Positions 49,392-61,015 of a stretch of DNA of 64,000 nt are shown piece by piece. Each line of letters starts with the position of its first letter. Within the stretch, counting starts at the first letter, position 1. Both the position numbers and the translations under genes were made by a program. The notes below the pieces were generated by a model. That model saw only the letters and a program-made list of their open reading frames with translations. It was not told where the DNA came from and did no database searches. The DNA is from Patagioenas fasciata (taxonomy: Eukaryota > Chordata > Aves > Columbiformes > Columbidae). The stretch spans positions 54,258,398 through 54,322,397 of the forward strand of contig NC_092521.1 of NCBI RefSeq assembly GCF_037038585.1, given 5' to 3'.

Positions 49392-50077
49392 AACCAGCAA
49401 GCTGAAGTTACACAATTGAGAAATTCAGCTTTGATGTTTCATTGTGTGATTGGAAACCTGTCTGATTCTTAGGAACAGAATGCAACCCTGGCCTTCTGCT
49501 AGGTCAGAATCTTCACAGTTTAAACTAACAGGAGTAAAGGAGTGTTTCTAGATGGCATAGTTGGAAAGGAAAGCTTGGAACCATGAACTGCATGCTAGCC
49601 CCTGCTGTGATGCTCAGCTTACAGGCACACTTACAGATGTACTGATTTTAGTCTGAATCGTGGGCACCAGTACAGCTGTCAGATATCAGGTCAGTTTCAC
49701 TCTCTAACTACAGATGCAGAAGGAGGCACTGCAGTAGTTTACTGTGGAGAAGAATGAAAAAAATGCTGGTAAATACTGTCGTAGACAGGCTGCACATTTG
49801 CAGGTCCCCACACTTGCAGCACACATCTCTTTCACCAGTGCCGGGGAATGTCAGAACAGGGAAATGAAAATAAGGTCTTTTTTTCATGTTTCTCTATTCT
49901 TTATCTTAGAATTCCAGTGCCATCCCCTTTGCTTTTCCATTGTAGGTAAAACCTGTGAATTTGCTTTCTAGCGCATCAGTATCTGGGGCCTATACTCTCA
50001 GTTTTTCATGTTAGCATTAACTCTTTAAGAATGTGGTAAAACTGTCCTAGTTGAGAAAAGAGAAGATTTGTAAGAGG

Positions 50078-50110
50078 ATCTCTCCCTTCTTAGTTGTGTA
50101 AGGGAGAGAT
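50078..50110. repeat. Perfect hairpin, 11-bp arms, 11-nt loop
   Basis: ATCTCTCCCTT and AAGGGAGAGAT flank CTTAGTTGTGT. It sits at the edge of a purine-rich stretch (about 50150-50270 and 50325-50365). Transcribed in either direction it would fold into a short stable stem. Confidence 0.9.
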
Positions 50111-51579
50111 TGCAGGCATAACTGAGAAAGGAGACCTAGGGAATTGCAGAGAGAGTGGGGTATGAACAGAACTGGGAAAAGAAAGGGAGTAGAAAACACA
50201 GGATGGAAACTCCTGCAAAGCAGAAGAGCAGGAAAGTGTTGAGAACAGAGCCAGAGAGAAGAGAAAGGAAAAACAGATGTGTGGGAGATGTGCAATGTAC
50301 AGAAGTATTTATCTCATTTCCTGTGTGTAGGAAAGGGAAAAATGAAATGAAAGAGAGCCAGCAAAAAACTCAATGTTTTCAGTTTATTTAATAGAAGCTA
50401 CTTACAATATGTTGGAACTAAACAAATTACATGATGTCTGAAGATCTTTTTTTTTACCTGATGATGAATGCATTTTTCAGTCTAGCAGGTAGATTTGCTG
50501 CTGTAACAAGTCTGAATTTAATTTTTCAAGTTCTTGGATGGTTATCAGCCATAAGCAGGTATTGTGTTGTTTCTTTATTTGCAATGGGGTTATGTAATAG
50601 CCTACACAGACAGTTTGCCCTTAAAAATTCTTTCAAGTTATGAAACTTTTTTTTTTAAGCTTTACACACCCTTCTCAGTCTGGGCAACCCACTCTATTTT
50701 TAACTGAGCGTGAAATCAAAATAGATTTGTTTACTCACTTAGTTGGTGTTATCTGACTTATCAATACTGGCAAAACTGCACTGGGACAAAGTTTGAGGCT
50801 AATGTGTTCTCTTCTTTCTGTTGTCATGTGTAAGCAATAGTGATTTTAACTTAAAAACCAAATCAAACAAAAAACCCCCACAAAGTGAACTTAAAAAAAA
50901 CATAATAATTGATGCTAAATGCACTTTTCAAGCAGGCTGAATGTACAAAGCAAATAATTGATATTTTAAAATAGGCTGGTAGATCTGTATATATGATTAT
51001 GTGGGTTGTCACCGTCATTATAGAAAAGATGGGATATATATATATGTAAGATATACTATTGAACTTAAGCTAGTATGTTCCTGTAGTCATACCTATTTTA
51101 ATGAAATACAACATGTATTTACAGTATTAAAATGAACTGAATTTCTACAGCTATGAAAGATCTATATATTTAATTTAGGTGTTTGAGTTCTTCAGGCAAA
51201 TGTGGGAAAATACTTTAATCTTGTATCCTGTCACTTCATCAGCGAAAAATATTTATATTGTGTATGTAAGTTTAGTGACTGAAACAGGATTTTAGATATT
51301 ATTGGGTTGTACAATATAACTTGTTTAATTGGTCTTTCATTTCTTTGCAGCTCTGTAGGGGAATGTGTGATTGAACTGGTGCTTTTAATATGAGTTGGTG
51401 CTGCCTATAGCCTTGTAAGGGCACATTTATATGGAATTAATTATTTAAAATAGAATTCTGCCTTTTGCAGAAAACGCTCTATATATTATGACTAAATTAC
51501 CTTTTGATTTTAAATATTTAGTAAGTACATAGTGGAATTCCAGTGGCTCGTTGGTTTTGCTGCAAATGCATAACATAGT

Positions 51580-51665
51580 GTAGTTTAAGGCTAGAAGGAA
51601 CCATTAGATCATTATCTCTTCTGATCTCTGGGGCATAGATCAAGAAATGCTGCTGGATGAAGAAC
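51580..51665 (-). mobile_element. Possible ancient CR1-type 3' fragment
   Basis: AGGCTAGAAGGAACCATTAG, then ATCATTATCTCTTCTGATCT resembles the reverse complement of an old CR1-like 3' end (a GGTCCCTTCTAGCCT-type terminus). No 8-bp tail remains. Assignment is from memory of the motif style only. Confidence 0.4.
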
Positions 51666-53892
51666 AAGTCGCGCTGCACCCATGCACGTCAGGAGAGGGG
51701 TGCTCAGGGGTTGCAGTGTGTGAATTGGCATGGTGCTAATTCCCTTTTGAATACACACTGACAATGTGGGTAACTATTTGGAAAAGACAGTAAATTATCT
51801 TGCTCTTAGGATTTGTCTATGAATAAGTTTACTGCGCACCAGGTGACAGGTGAATTTACGTTGTACTGGCAGTTCTGTACTAGCCGCCAAGAGGAGCTTC
51901 TTGAAAGGCTTTGCACGTGAAATAGTGGCGTGAACCACCAGTGCTTGGAAAGCAGAGCAAACGGCCCAGCTTAAAGTAGTCAAACTGCTCTATGAAAAGT
52001 ATCTATGTAATCTTTATGGTGTGTTACACTGTGAATTCCTTTTTCTTGGGATTTTTTTATGTGTCTGGTGTCATATTTTACATGGATTTTAAGTTCTGAT
52101 TTCATTATACTCTGTGTTTGTTATACTCCATTTCACTCTTACTGTCTTCTGCAGTAGATTCAAGGGAATCTTTTGAGCTGATTAAAATATTGTTGTTATT
52201 ATTATTAGATTTCCCCCTCCTCCTCTGCATCTGTTACTGAGTGGCTTGAAGTAGCTGTTCCTGATGCTGGCATCTTACTAACTTGAAGAAACAACAATTA
52301 AACCCCAAGAGCCAGTGCAAAAGATGTACAGACAGAGACAAGAATTTGTTCCTGCTCATGTCAATTACATTGCCACAGCTGTTAAAAGTTAGATGAGTAT
52401 GCGTAATTATGACAGTTATTGTGACTGTTTAATTTTTTTCTATTTTTTTCATGTTTAACCTGCACTGATCCTTTTCCCTTTTTTATGATATTATGCAGTC
52501 CAGTTCTTATCTCTTGAATTCAAGTGCTGCTGCATAAGGCTGTAATAGGCAGTCTTACACTGATTTATATTTACTTTATACCAGCCCATTTCTGGAGAAC
52601 ACATTATTGAATAAGGCAGAAGCTAGACAATGGCCTTCATTTACTTTTTCAGATCTTAAATCAAGTATATTAACTATGCCACATAATTTACCTCCCTCTG
52701 AAGTTTGTGCCTAGATTGTAAATAGAGCCCAAGCTTTTTATCCCCTAATACTAGCCTAACACTAATCCATGTGGTTTTGATCGTGGGTATTTTTAATAGG
52801 CTCAGTAACTTTTTTTTTCCCTTTGTTCTCATACACTTTCAAAATCCTCCCATCATTTCCTCTCCTGTAGTTGTTGCTTCATTGACACAGTGCTTGTTGT
52901 ATGCTTCCTTGCTGGTAAAGGAAGCATAATTTTTGTATAATTGAAATATTTCTTTACTCTGTTCCTTATATATATCCCACAGTATAATTCAAGTTGCAAT
53001 ATTGACCTGTTACACTGGTTATAATGTTCAAAATTCTGTGTCTGACGTTTTGGTTGTTTGGTGGGTGTACCTAAAGTCCCAACGCTTTCTTTTGTAACAG
53101 TTTTGATTACATTTTGCCTTGTTCTGTTTTCATGTTTCCTTAGGTGTTTGGTAAAGAGAGTTAGGCTGCTATACTTTTCATTTTAAAAATGCATAGGCAT
53201 TGATTGCAGGATCATTCAGGACTTTCTCAAGACCTCGCTGTACTTGGAAGAAGGAGGGTCATGTTAGCTCAGTTACAGGGCTTGGCAATGCTTCATCTTT
53301 AAGGTTAGCAGCAATCATCAACAGCAAAACCATTGTGTCTTCTCATGATGTAGTCATCTCTCAAACTCCATGAGGTGACCTCTTCAGGGGTACCCAGGGG
53401 TGGGTTTTTGTAGAAGAGGCTCCATCTCTGCCTCTGGCAGTGCTCACGGGCTCAGTTCTAGGTGACTGTACGCTATTGAGAGTCTTCTTAGGAGGCCATG
53501 GGATCTGATGTAGTTATGGCTAGTGGCCTCAAAATAATACTTGTAGTACAGCATTTACAGCGTGAGTGACAGGCTGTGGTGATCCAGAACCATCTTTGGT
53601 TTGGGTTATAATTGGTAGTGAGTAAGGGACTGATTGTCAACACATAGCATGGACTGTTAACATTTGTACACATGTAAAGCTTTGCTTGAACCAGAGTTGA
53701 GAAGTGGTTGGTGAGGACAGAAGCAGGTTATGATATTCCCTGTACGCACAGGCAGGACTTGAAGGGCTGTTTGAGGATGTGATGAGACAACCCAGAAGTT
53801 AAAAGCGGGACACTTTTAAGTGTTCTCTTCTCAAGCAGCCTTGATGTCCAGTTCAGCAGTAGTATGTATTTCTTTGATCTTCTTTATTTCTG

Positions 53893-53962
53893 GATTTAGG
53901 TTATGGTTGGACTTGATGATCTTAAGGGTCTCTTCCAACCAAAATGATTCTATGATTCTATT
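53893..53962 (+). mobile_element. Short CR1 LINE 3' terminal fragment
   Basis: Only the last about 70 bp of a CR1 remain: TTATGGTTGGACTTGATGAT, then TCTCTTCCAACC and AAAATGATTCTATGATTCTA. It is the same tail type as the copy at 6770-6953. It is extreme 5' truncation at insertion or a later deletion. Confidence 0.9.
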
Positions 53963-55479
53963 TTCTAATACTTCAGCTTCATGTATTTCACTTGCATGTA
54001 TGTGTATACACACATACATAGTCCTGTCTGTCTCCAAAATTAAAGGCAGGCATGCATAATAGTTTATCTTTTACATTTTTCCCCATTCATCAATCACGTT
54101 CTGTTTAGGGGAGGGTTATGGAGTCTAAAACTTCTCAAAGTAACTTTTATTTGAAATTTGTAGAATTTAAGAAAATCCTCTCAGCAAATGCTATACAATA
54201 TAGATTAGAACACTTATCTGCTTTGTGTAGATTGGAGTGATCTGGAGACATAGCAGAAAAAATTATCTTAATTTTTGTTTTAATTAAACAAGACTGATAT
54301 TGGTTATGAAACTCCTTGTGCAAATGATCTTCTGCTTAAGTATGTTTTTACCAGTCTCATTTAAATGATCATGTTCAATATCACTGCCTTGTAATGCATC
54401 TGCTGTGACTTACTAATTTGCCACTAATTCTTTATTAACATAATGACAGGATGTTCTAATAAAATCAGTTGGGCTGATATTAATAATTTGCTATGGCTTT
54501 GGTTTTCTGTGTTAGAGCGTATTAAGTTTGTGTGCTCACTTTCTGGTACATAACATGCTAAGGGTGTTTTCCATTTTCCAAAAACTGTGCAGACAAAAGC
54601 AGCTACTTCTTTGGAAGAGAGTTCTGGAAGAGTATAGTTAAACTACTTGCAGTTGGTTTTAGTAATAATTGGATTATATGTAGAGATCTCCACACTAGAA
54701 TAGCAATGTGTTTTAGAAACACATTATTGATCTTCAGAATAAAATCTTTGTTATTTTTGCTCTGTGTCTGGAAGTGTCTAAGGAAAAAACAGTGAACAAA
54801 CTGCTACCTCCTCTGCACATTTCTTTTTCTGCAGAAAAGTCTTTAAAATTCTTGCTGTTTTGAGTACTTCTATTGACTTAAGAAGGGACAGGGATAGGAG
54901 TTCATTGAAACTGCCCAAAGGTAGGAATACATGCAATGCAGCTAACCTAAATAAAGCGTGATGGTTTGCAAGGAAACTGGTTATGAAACGGTTTTGGCAT
55001 AACTGGCTTTGGGTTTGTGTTTTTCGTTCCTGTAGTAGTTTGTGTGACTGGGCACGTAGCCCGCCAGTCACTGCTGCACTTTGGAAAAACAATTGTCATA
55101 AATGTTCTAAAAGTGAAAAATACTTGCTGTCTTTACTCTATGGACCTTGATGTGAGGTTTTCATAACAAATGATTTTTTTTTCCAGTTGCGGCAACCTTA
55201 ATGGAGAAGCAGCTTAATTATTGATAATTTTCAAGGGTGGTACACTGGCTGGATTTCACCCATGTAAATCTGCTGCTGCCTTAGCAACAGCTACAGTGTA
55301 TCATTTAGTGCTTAGGCTGTTTGTGGACTATACAATATCATAATTATAGAAAGAAATGTACAGATGTAGGGGCTTGAATGTAAATGAGTTGTGCCTCATA
55401 CAGTCTTGAATTTTTCAGGAGGGGTATACGTGACGTGCGTGCATTTTCCTCAAGTTTCTTGTCCCCCAGCGTTGTCCGT

Positions 55480-55568
55480 AGTTGATTATTGTTGATTATT
55501 AATGAAATCAAACAGCTGAATTTTGTTGAAGCAGTTGATTATTGTTGATTCAAACATTTGATTGTTGT
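55480..55568 (+). repeat. Imperfect TTGATTATTG repeats
   Basis: GTTGATTATTGTTGATTATT near 55480-55500 recurs as GTTGATTATTGTTGATTC near 55533-55550, followed by TTGATTGTTG. It is a small interrupted duplication of a 10-bp motif about 50 bp apart. Confidence 0.7.
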
Positions 55569-57759
55569 TTAGGAATGCTACACTACCACACAGACATGCT
55601 TCCATGTTCCTTTTTTCTGAAGCAAGAAAGATGTTATCATTCATCACAAGTAGCAGGATGGTACTTCAGAACACACAGGTGTCATGGCCAGCACTGTGTG
55701 AACAGCAGGAGATGCCTTTGGCCTAAGAGAAGCCACAAGCTAAAGATAAGGGACAAGGTCGAAAGTGCAGAAAACAAAACATTGATCACAGCAGCTTTGC
55801 TAGAACAAATTCTGGAAAAAAAAAATCCATACAAGATTCTGATTAGCTTTATCTCCGATTTATAACATAGCAGAAATCTCTGTCTAGCAGTAACCTTCAT
55901 AAAATTTCAAGTGTGTCAAGAATGACACTGTTAAGTGACTGGTTGGTTGCATTTGTTTACAAATATTTGTTTGTTTTCTTACTCTGTACTTGACTACTCT
56001 GTGTAGAGGAAATAATTTATTATACTGTGCAATGTTTTTAATGATTGTTGCTAAAAATGGATGATACAGTATGGAACTCCTGAGTACGTATAAATGTACA
56101 AGACTTTGTAAATACATCTAAGGAAGATCATTCTCCATCATCACCTTCCTTTTCCTTCTCTGTTTGAATGAAAAACTGCTGTACACATTTACTCTATTTA
56201 GTGTCACATCAACTTAGTTAACACTCTTTTCCCTAAGAACAGAGTTTTGTTAATGTGCAAGCTCCTCAACAGAGCAGCACTTCTCAGAAAGAACAAGAAA
56301 CTTGAAATACACTAAATATATTGAAGAAGTCTCAAAATATTTACTTAAGCATCAGTTCACTTAAGTTCTCTTTTGAGCTTCTTTATACACACAGATGGGG
56401 TGACATTTTATTAGTTATGTTTTTTTTCCATTCAGAAGGTAGCAATTTAGTGCACTACTGTACTCAAATGTCATTGTAGAGGAAGCATAGGTTAAAACAG
56501 ATGTCATGAATTAGAAAGGAAAAAGAATGATGTTTCTAATGCCAGATTGGTTTTAGAAGTTTCTTAAGACTTGATGCAAAATAAAAATAATGACTTTTAA
56601 GGTACTGCCTTCTAATCTGCTGCTCTAGTCCTGATATGTTCAGCAGTGCCTTAGCACCGTGTTAAGCACAACCGAGACATCTGTAGAGATTTGATGTGAT
56701 GAAAAAGCTTAGAAGGTAATATAAAGGCTTTACTGTGCCCATTTCCTTAAGCAGTACAGAACAGAAAAGGGAATTTATTATTTAAATGTTTATGAGAAGA
56801 ACAAGATGTTTTAATGTGTGAAAGTGCAGAAAAAAGAAGAAAGTCTAATTGAATGGTGGGGAAGGCTGCAGCTTTCAAAGCTAGTGGTAACTTTTTATTG
56901 CTGCTTAAATTAAGCTAGGAAGAAGGCTTTCTTTTCCATTAAATAGCATAATTAGCCCCGCAATAACTGTCTTCAGGTCTCATGTTTGTTTTCATGGCAT
57001 GCTTGTTTACTTGTAGGAAGTATTATTAAACTGAATGACAGGCTTTGCTCACTAAGGTGTGTGGGAGAGACCCACTAAAAATGGGGTAGAAATGATGCAC
57101 AGTATAATAAATTGTTTAAGAATTTTGGTTTTAAATTCCATCATAAGCATTGGACTTCAAGGTTCTATTTTTTGGGCTTAACTATCCTGGTGATTAGTTG
57201 TCCCATGACAATTAGATAAACCACAGTGTGTTCCTTCCTCTTTTTGCTTCTTGGTATACCATGGATAATTGTCAAACGAGTCCTCTGACATGGTATGAAT
57301 GTTATTAACTGTACAGATTGCTTTGAATGTATTTGTTGTACTATATATAAATGGTACTTCAGTCCAAATACATGAAATTTAGTGAGAGACCTGGATTTAG
57401 CCTTTGGTTTCTAATGCCTAATGAGTTGCCCACAGCCTTCACTTTAAATTGGGAATTTCTTTTGTCAGCTTAAATAAATGCTTGGCTTTAATATTACGCA
57501 TTTTTTTTCTCTAGCACTGCATAAAACTGCAGTCTGAATAAAGACTTGTGTGCTTGGAAGGTTGTCTGCTTTTACAGGGTTTTCTTTCTTTGTGGTGGTG
57601 TGTGTGGTTGTTCTATTTGTTTCCCCCCAATTGTTTTTAATTAAAAAAATAATTGGGTTGATACACTTATTCTCTGTCCTTTATATCCTTACCTCGCTTA
57701 TGTTCTTAGGGAGCATTTACATTCATGTGTTAGTTTGAATCAGGAACGTACCTCGTAAA

Positions 57760-58240
57760 CGAACTTTGGAATTGGCTGGGTTTGTGCACCTCAGTTCGCA
57801 TTGCACAGCCATCCCAGAGCTTGCACGTTTGGCTTCTTTTTGAAAAGAAAACTAAAGCAGGAGATGTAACGCTGATGCTCCTGGGTGTCCAGCCCTTGGG
57901 ATGGCGTTGCGGGTACTCTGAAGTCAGGATGTGGGGTGGAAGGTGGCTCAGCTCAGCAGTTCCCCTTTGCAGGGTCCTCCCATCCCAAAACCCCATTTTG
58001 TGCTGAAATCCTGATGGCTGCGGCGATGCTGTGACCCGGACTACAGCAGCCGTTTGTAGGAATTCCTGCTTCATGATGTCTCTCCTCCTTTTGTCAATTA
58101 GAGACTGTTGCAACAGAACAGCCCTGTGTGCTTATTTTCATTATTCTGTATTTGTATTGGTTCATGTTTTTCATAAAGAGTGGGGATTAGACAGTGAATG
58201 CTCTGACTGCGTGGGCGAGAGCGCTGAGCATCACTGAGAG
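57760..58240. other. GC/CpG-richer patch in intron 1, no exon proven
   Basis: Relative to neighbours this stretch has more CpG and GC, e.g. GGCTGCGGCGATGCTGTGAC. It has an acceptor-like TTCCCCTTTGCAG|G ending at about 57973. The open frames on both strands (up to 127 codons on minus) have no recognised domain. It could be an internal promoter, a noncoding exon or simply a local isochore fluctuation. Confidence 0.25.
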
Positions 58241-60795
58241 AGTAACAAAGTGTCAGGCTCTTTGAAAAACTTCCAGGTTCTTTCATTTCTGAATTAACCT
58301 GACTGAAGGCTCAAAATTTTCATTTTAATATGTTCCAGAGAGCATCTAAGAAGCTTTCCTCGATATTCTAGTGTTTGATTAACATACATATTACTAATCC
58401 AAAAGAAAGATTATATAAATCTGTGTATGCAGTAAAACTGGAGTTGTTGTACCCTGTAATAGATCAACTTTGTTTCTTTTAATTAAAAAGAAAAATACTT
58501 ATTAGCAGACTGAATGGATTAATAACTATTTTGGCTTACCTGAAAATCATAACTTGAAAAAAAATTCCAAAACTCCTTGCATTATTAAAGTTACCTTTGC
58601 GAAATCTCCAGCGTGGGTTATAGAAAATAGAGTTGTTTGCTAACCACCTCTATAGCCTTTATTAAGCTTTTTTCCATTCTGTAAAGGCAATAGCTTTGAA
58701 ATACAGAAGAGATTGCATTAAATCCTTGGCTGGCAATTTTGTGTGGGATTGAGTATTGAAATGCAGCAAAGCAAATAATGAAGGCATATGTTTACCTATA
58801 ATTCTTTTTACCTTGGGAGAAGGATTAAATAGGAACAGTTTGGTTGTTGTCAAATTCTTAACAGTTGCTTTCAAGCATGAAACAGTCCCCGAGCTCTCGG
58901 AGGATTTACTTAGCAGTTTGAATAGAGAGGTCTTTGCTGCTAATGGAACTGAGATGGCAGGCTTAAGCAATGGGGTGCTTTATAGCCTCTTTAGCCACTT
59001 GAGAAGATGCAACATCAAATAGCTGAAATCGTCCAGGTCTCCATTCGTGTTTGGGAAGTTGTACAAAGATTGGTGAATAAATAATTCAGAGTTGTAAGAA
59101 CGTCTTGATGCCAGAGCGTTGCGAGTATCTAAAAGCTTGATTCACAGAAGGTTTGGTACCAGGAGACATTCTGTCGTTTTTGTGTGAGCTTTGCCCCAGG
59201 GAACATTTACTGATGGTTCAAAAAAAAAAAGAAAAAAATCTGTTGGGATTGGCTGAGGTTTTTACAGAAGTATTTAAGATTCAAAAATATTCTTCATAAA
59301 AAGGAATATGTTATCTTTGTGGCGATGGCTTATAATGATGGAATTTTTTCATAGTTTTTAATACGAAAAAGTTGAGATTTCTTAGCATTTGAGATGTTTT
59401 CTGTTAAATTCCTTTACTGTGTGATGATTTTGGATAAACAATTAGTATTTAATACTGTCTTTACCAAAACATTTGTGTATAGACAATCTGTGATTGTGGG
59501 TTCATCCCCAGTCCTGCCTTTAAATCCAATTTTCAGTTTTGTTTTGACCTTGGGTGTTTTTGAGTTTTTGCTTTTTGTTTCAGATTTGCTTAGTATATGG
59601 ACTGGATCCTTTCTTTGAAAGGACGAGGCAGCAGAAAAGTTACTAGCACTGGAAGAATGTTGGGTTTACATATCCTAGGTTTTCCTTCGTTTTCTGCTAA
59701 GTAGGAGGACATTATTTATTATTCCAATTTTAAAAGCTACAAAACCTTCCCCTCAAATACTCCCCCCTTGCCCCTTTAAGTTTCTTATTAAATCTGATAA
59801 TGAGATATCTAGTATTTAGAAGCCTTACTACAGGGATCAAAATGTAATGTGAGAAACTATTCTGATAGAATACCCACCAATGGGATAATTTTCAGTGCTT
59901 TGAAAGGGTTCTTTCCTACTCAGTTCATCTCCTTTCTGCCCATGCCAATTGCTGTGTCAGTACTGAACTCTTAAATTTCAGCTTTTCTAATTTTTCCTCT
60001 GAAGGCTATCAAGTTTCTGTTGTGACTCTTCTGTAAGAAGGCCCAAGAATGAAAAGATTAATTTATAGATTTGTAGATTTTAATCATCTCTGCTGCCCAC
60101 ATAGGTTTTCCAGTTCCATTTTACCCTTTTTTGGACCTGTATCTGGAAAGGTATGGATACACAGAGTCTATCTGATGGATAACAAGCCAAATCCTGAAGT
60201 AAATTATTTCAGTGGTAAATTACTGTCACTTAGAGAATTTATATGAATGCCTGTTTCTAATTTGAATTTGTTTAAGCTTCAAGGTTCTGCTCTTTACCTC
60301 ATTATGGATTTTTTTGCTAAATGAAGAAATTGCCTGTTATCAGAAACCTTGTTCTTTTTAAAATTCTTTAGATTATGAGGAAATCACCTCTTAAACGTCT
60401 CTGAAATAAATACTTAGTTGGACTTCATAGTCTCTTATCAAATAGCAGTTTTTCCAGACCTTTGTTAGTGCTTGCAATTCTTCTGATTCTTTAATTTCTT
60501 CTACCAAGTGTCTGTTATACACTGAAGTCTGCTGATTTATCTAACCAAAAGAAGTAATACGGTATGTTATTGGTGAATGGTTTGATTGCAGTATCAGCAG
60601 TAAAAGGTATTTGACCATGACTTCAAGTTTTTAATCCTTTAGGTCATTCTTTCCCTTGGATTTTATTCCCTCTTCACCACTCCCCACCGCTCTTTAAAGG
60701 TTAGCATCCTGAGACTTCAGAAACTGGAGTTCCTGTCTGATGAAAAAGCTCAACTGTTACAACTACTAGTGAAGACATCATGAAAGCCAGGACCC

Positions 60796-61015
60796 TGTAT
60801 CTGGAAAAGACCTCTAAGATCATGAAGTCCAACCAACAACCCAACAGTGCCAAGTCCACCACTAAACCATGTCCCTAAGCACCACATCTACATGTGTTTT
60901 AAACACCTTCAGGGATGGTGACTCAACCACTTCCCTGGGCAGCCTGTTCCAGTGTCTAACAACCCTTTCTGTGAAGAATTTTTTCTTAATACTCCACCTA
61001 AACTTTCCTCTGCTT
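60796..61015 (-). mobile_element. CR1 LINE 3' fragment, minus orientation
   Basis: The reverse complement shows the CR1 order: the + strand carries GGAAAAGACCTCTAAGATCA, then GAAGTCCAACC, a CACTAAACCATGTCCCTAAG block, GCAGCCTGTTCCAGTGT and a TTTCTGTGAAGAATTTTTTC block. The terminal ATTCTATG tail expected at the left end is missing (CAGGACCCTGTATCTGG precedes it), so the 3' tip was lost. Confidence 0.93.
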
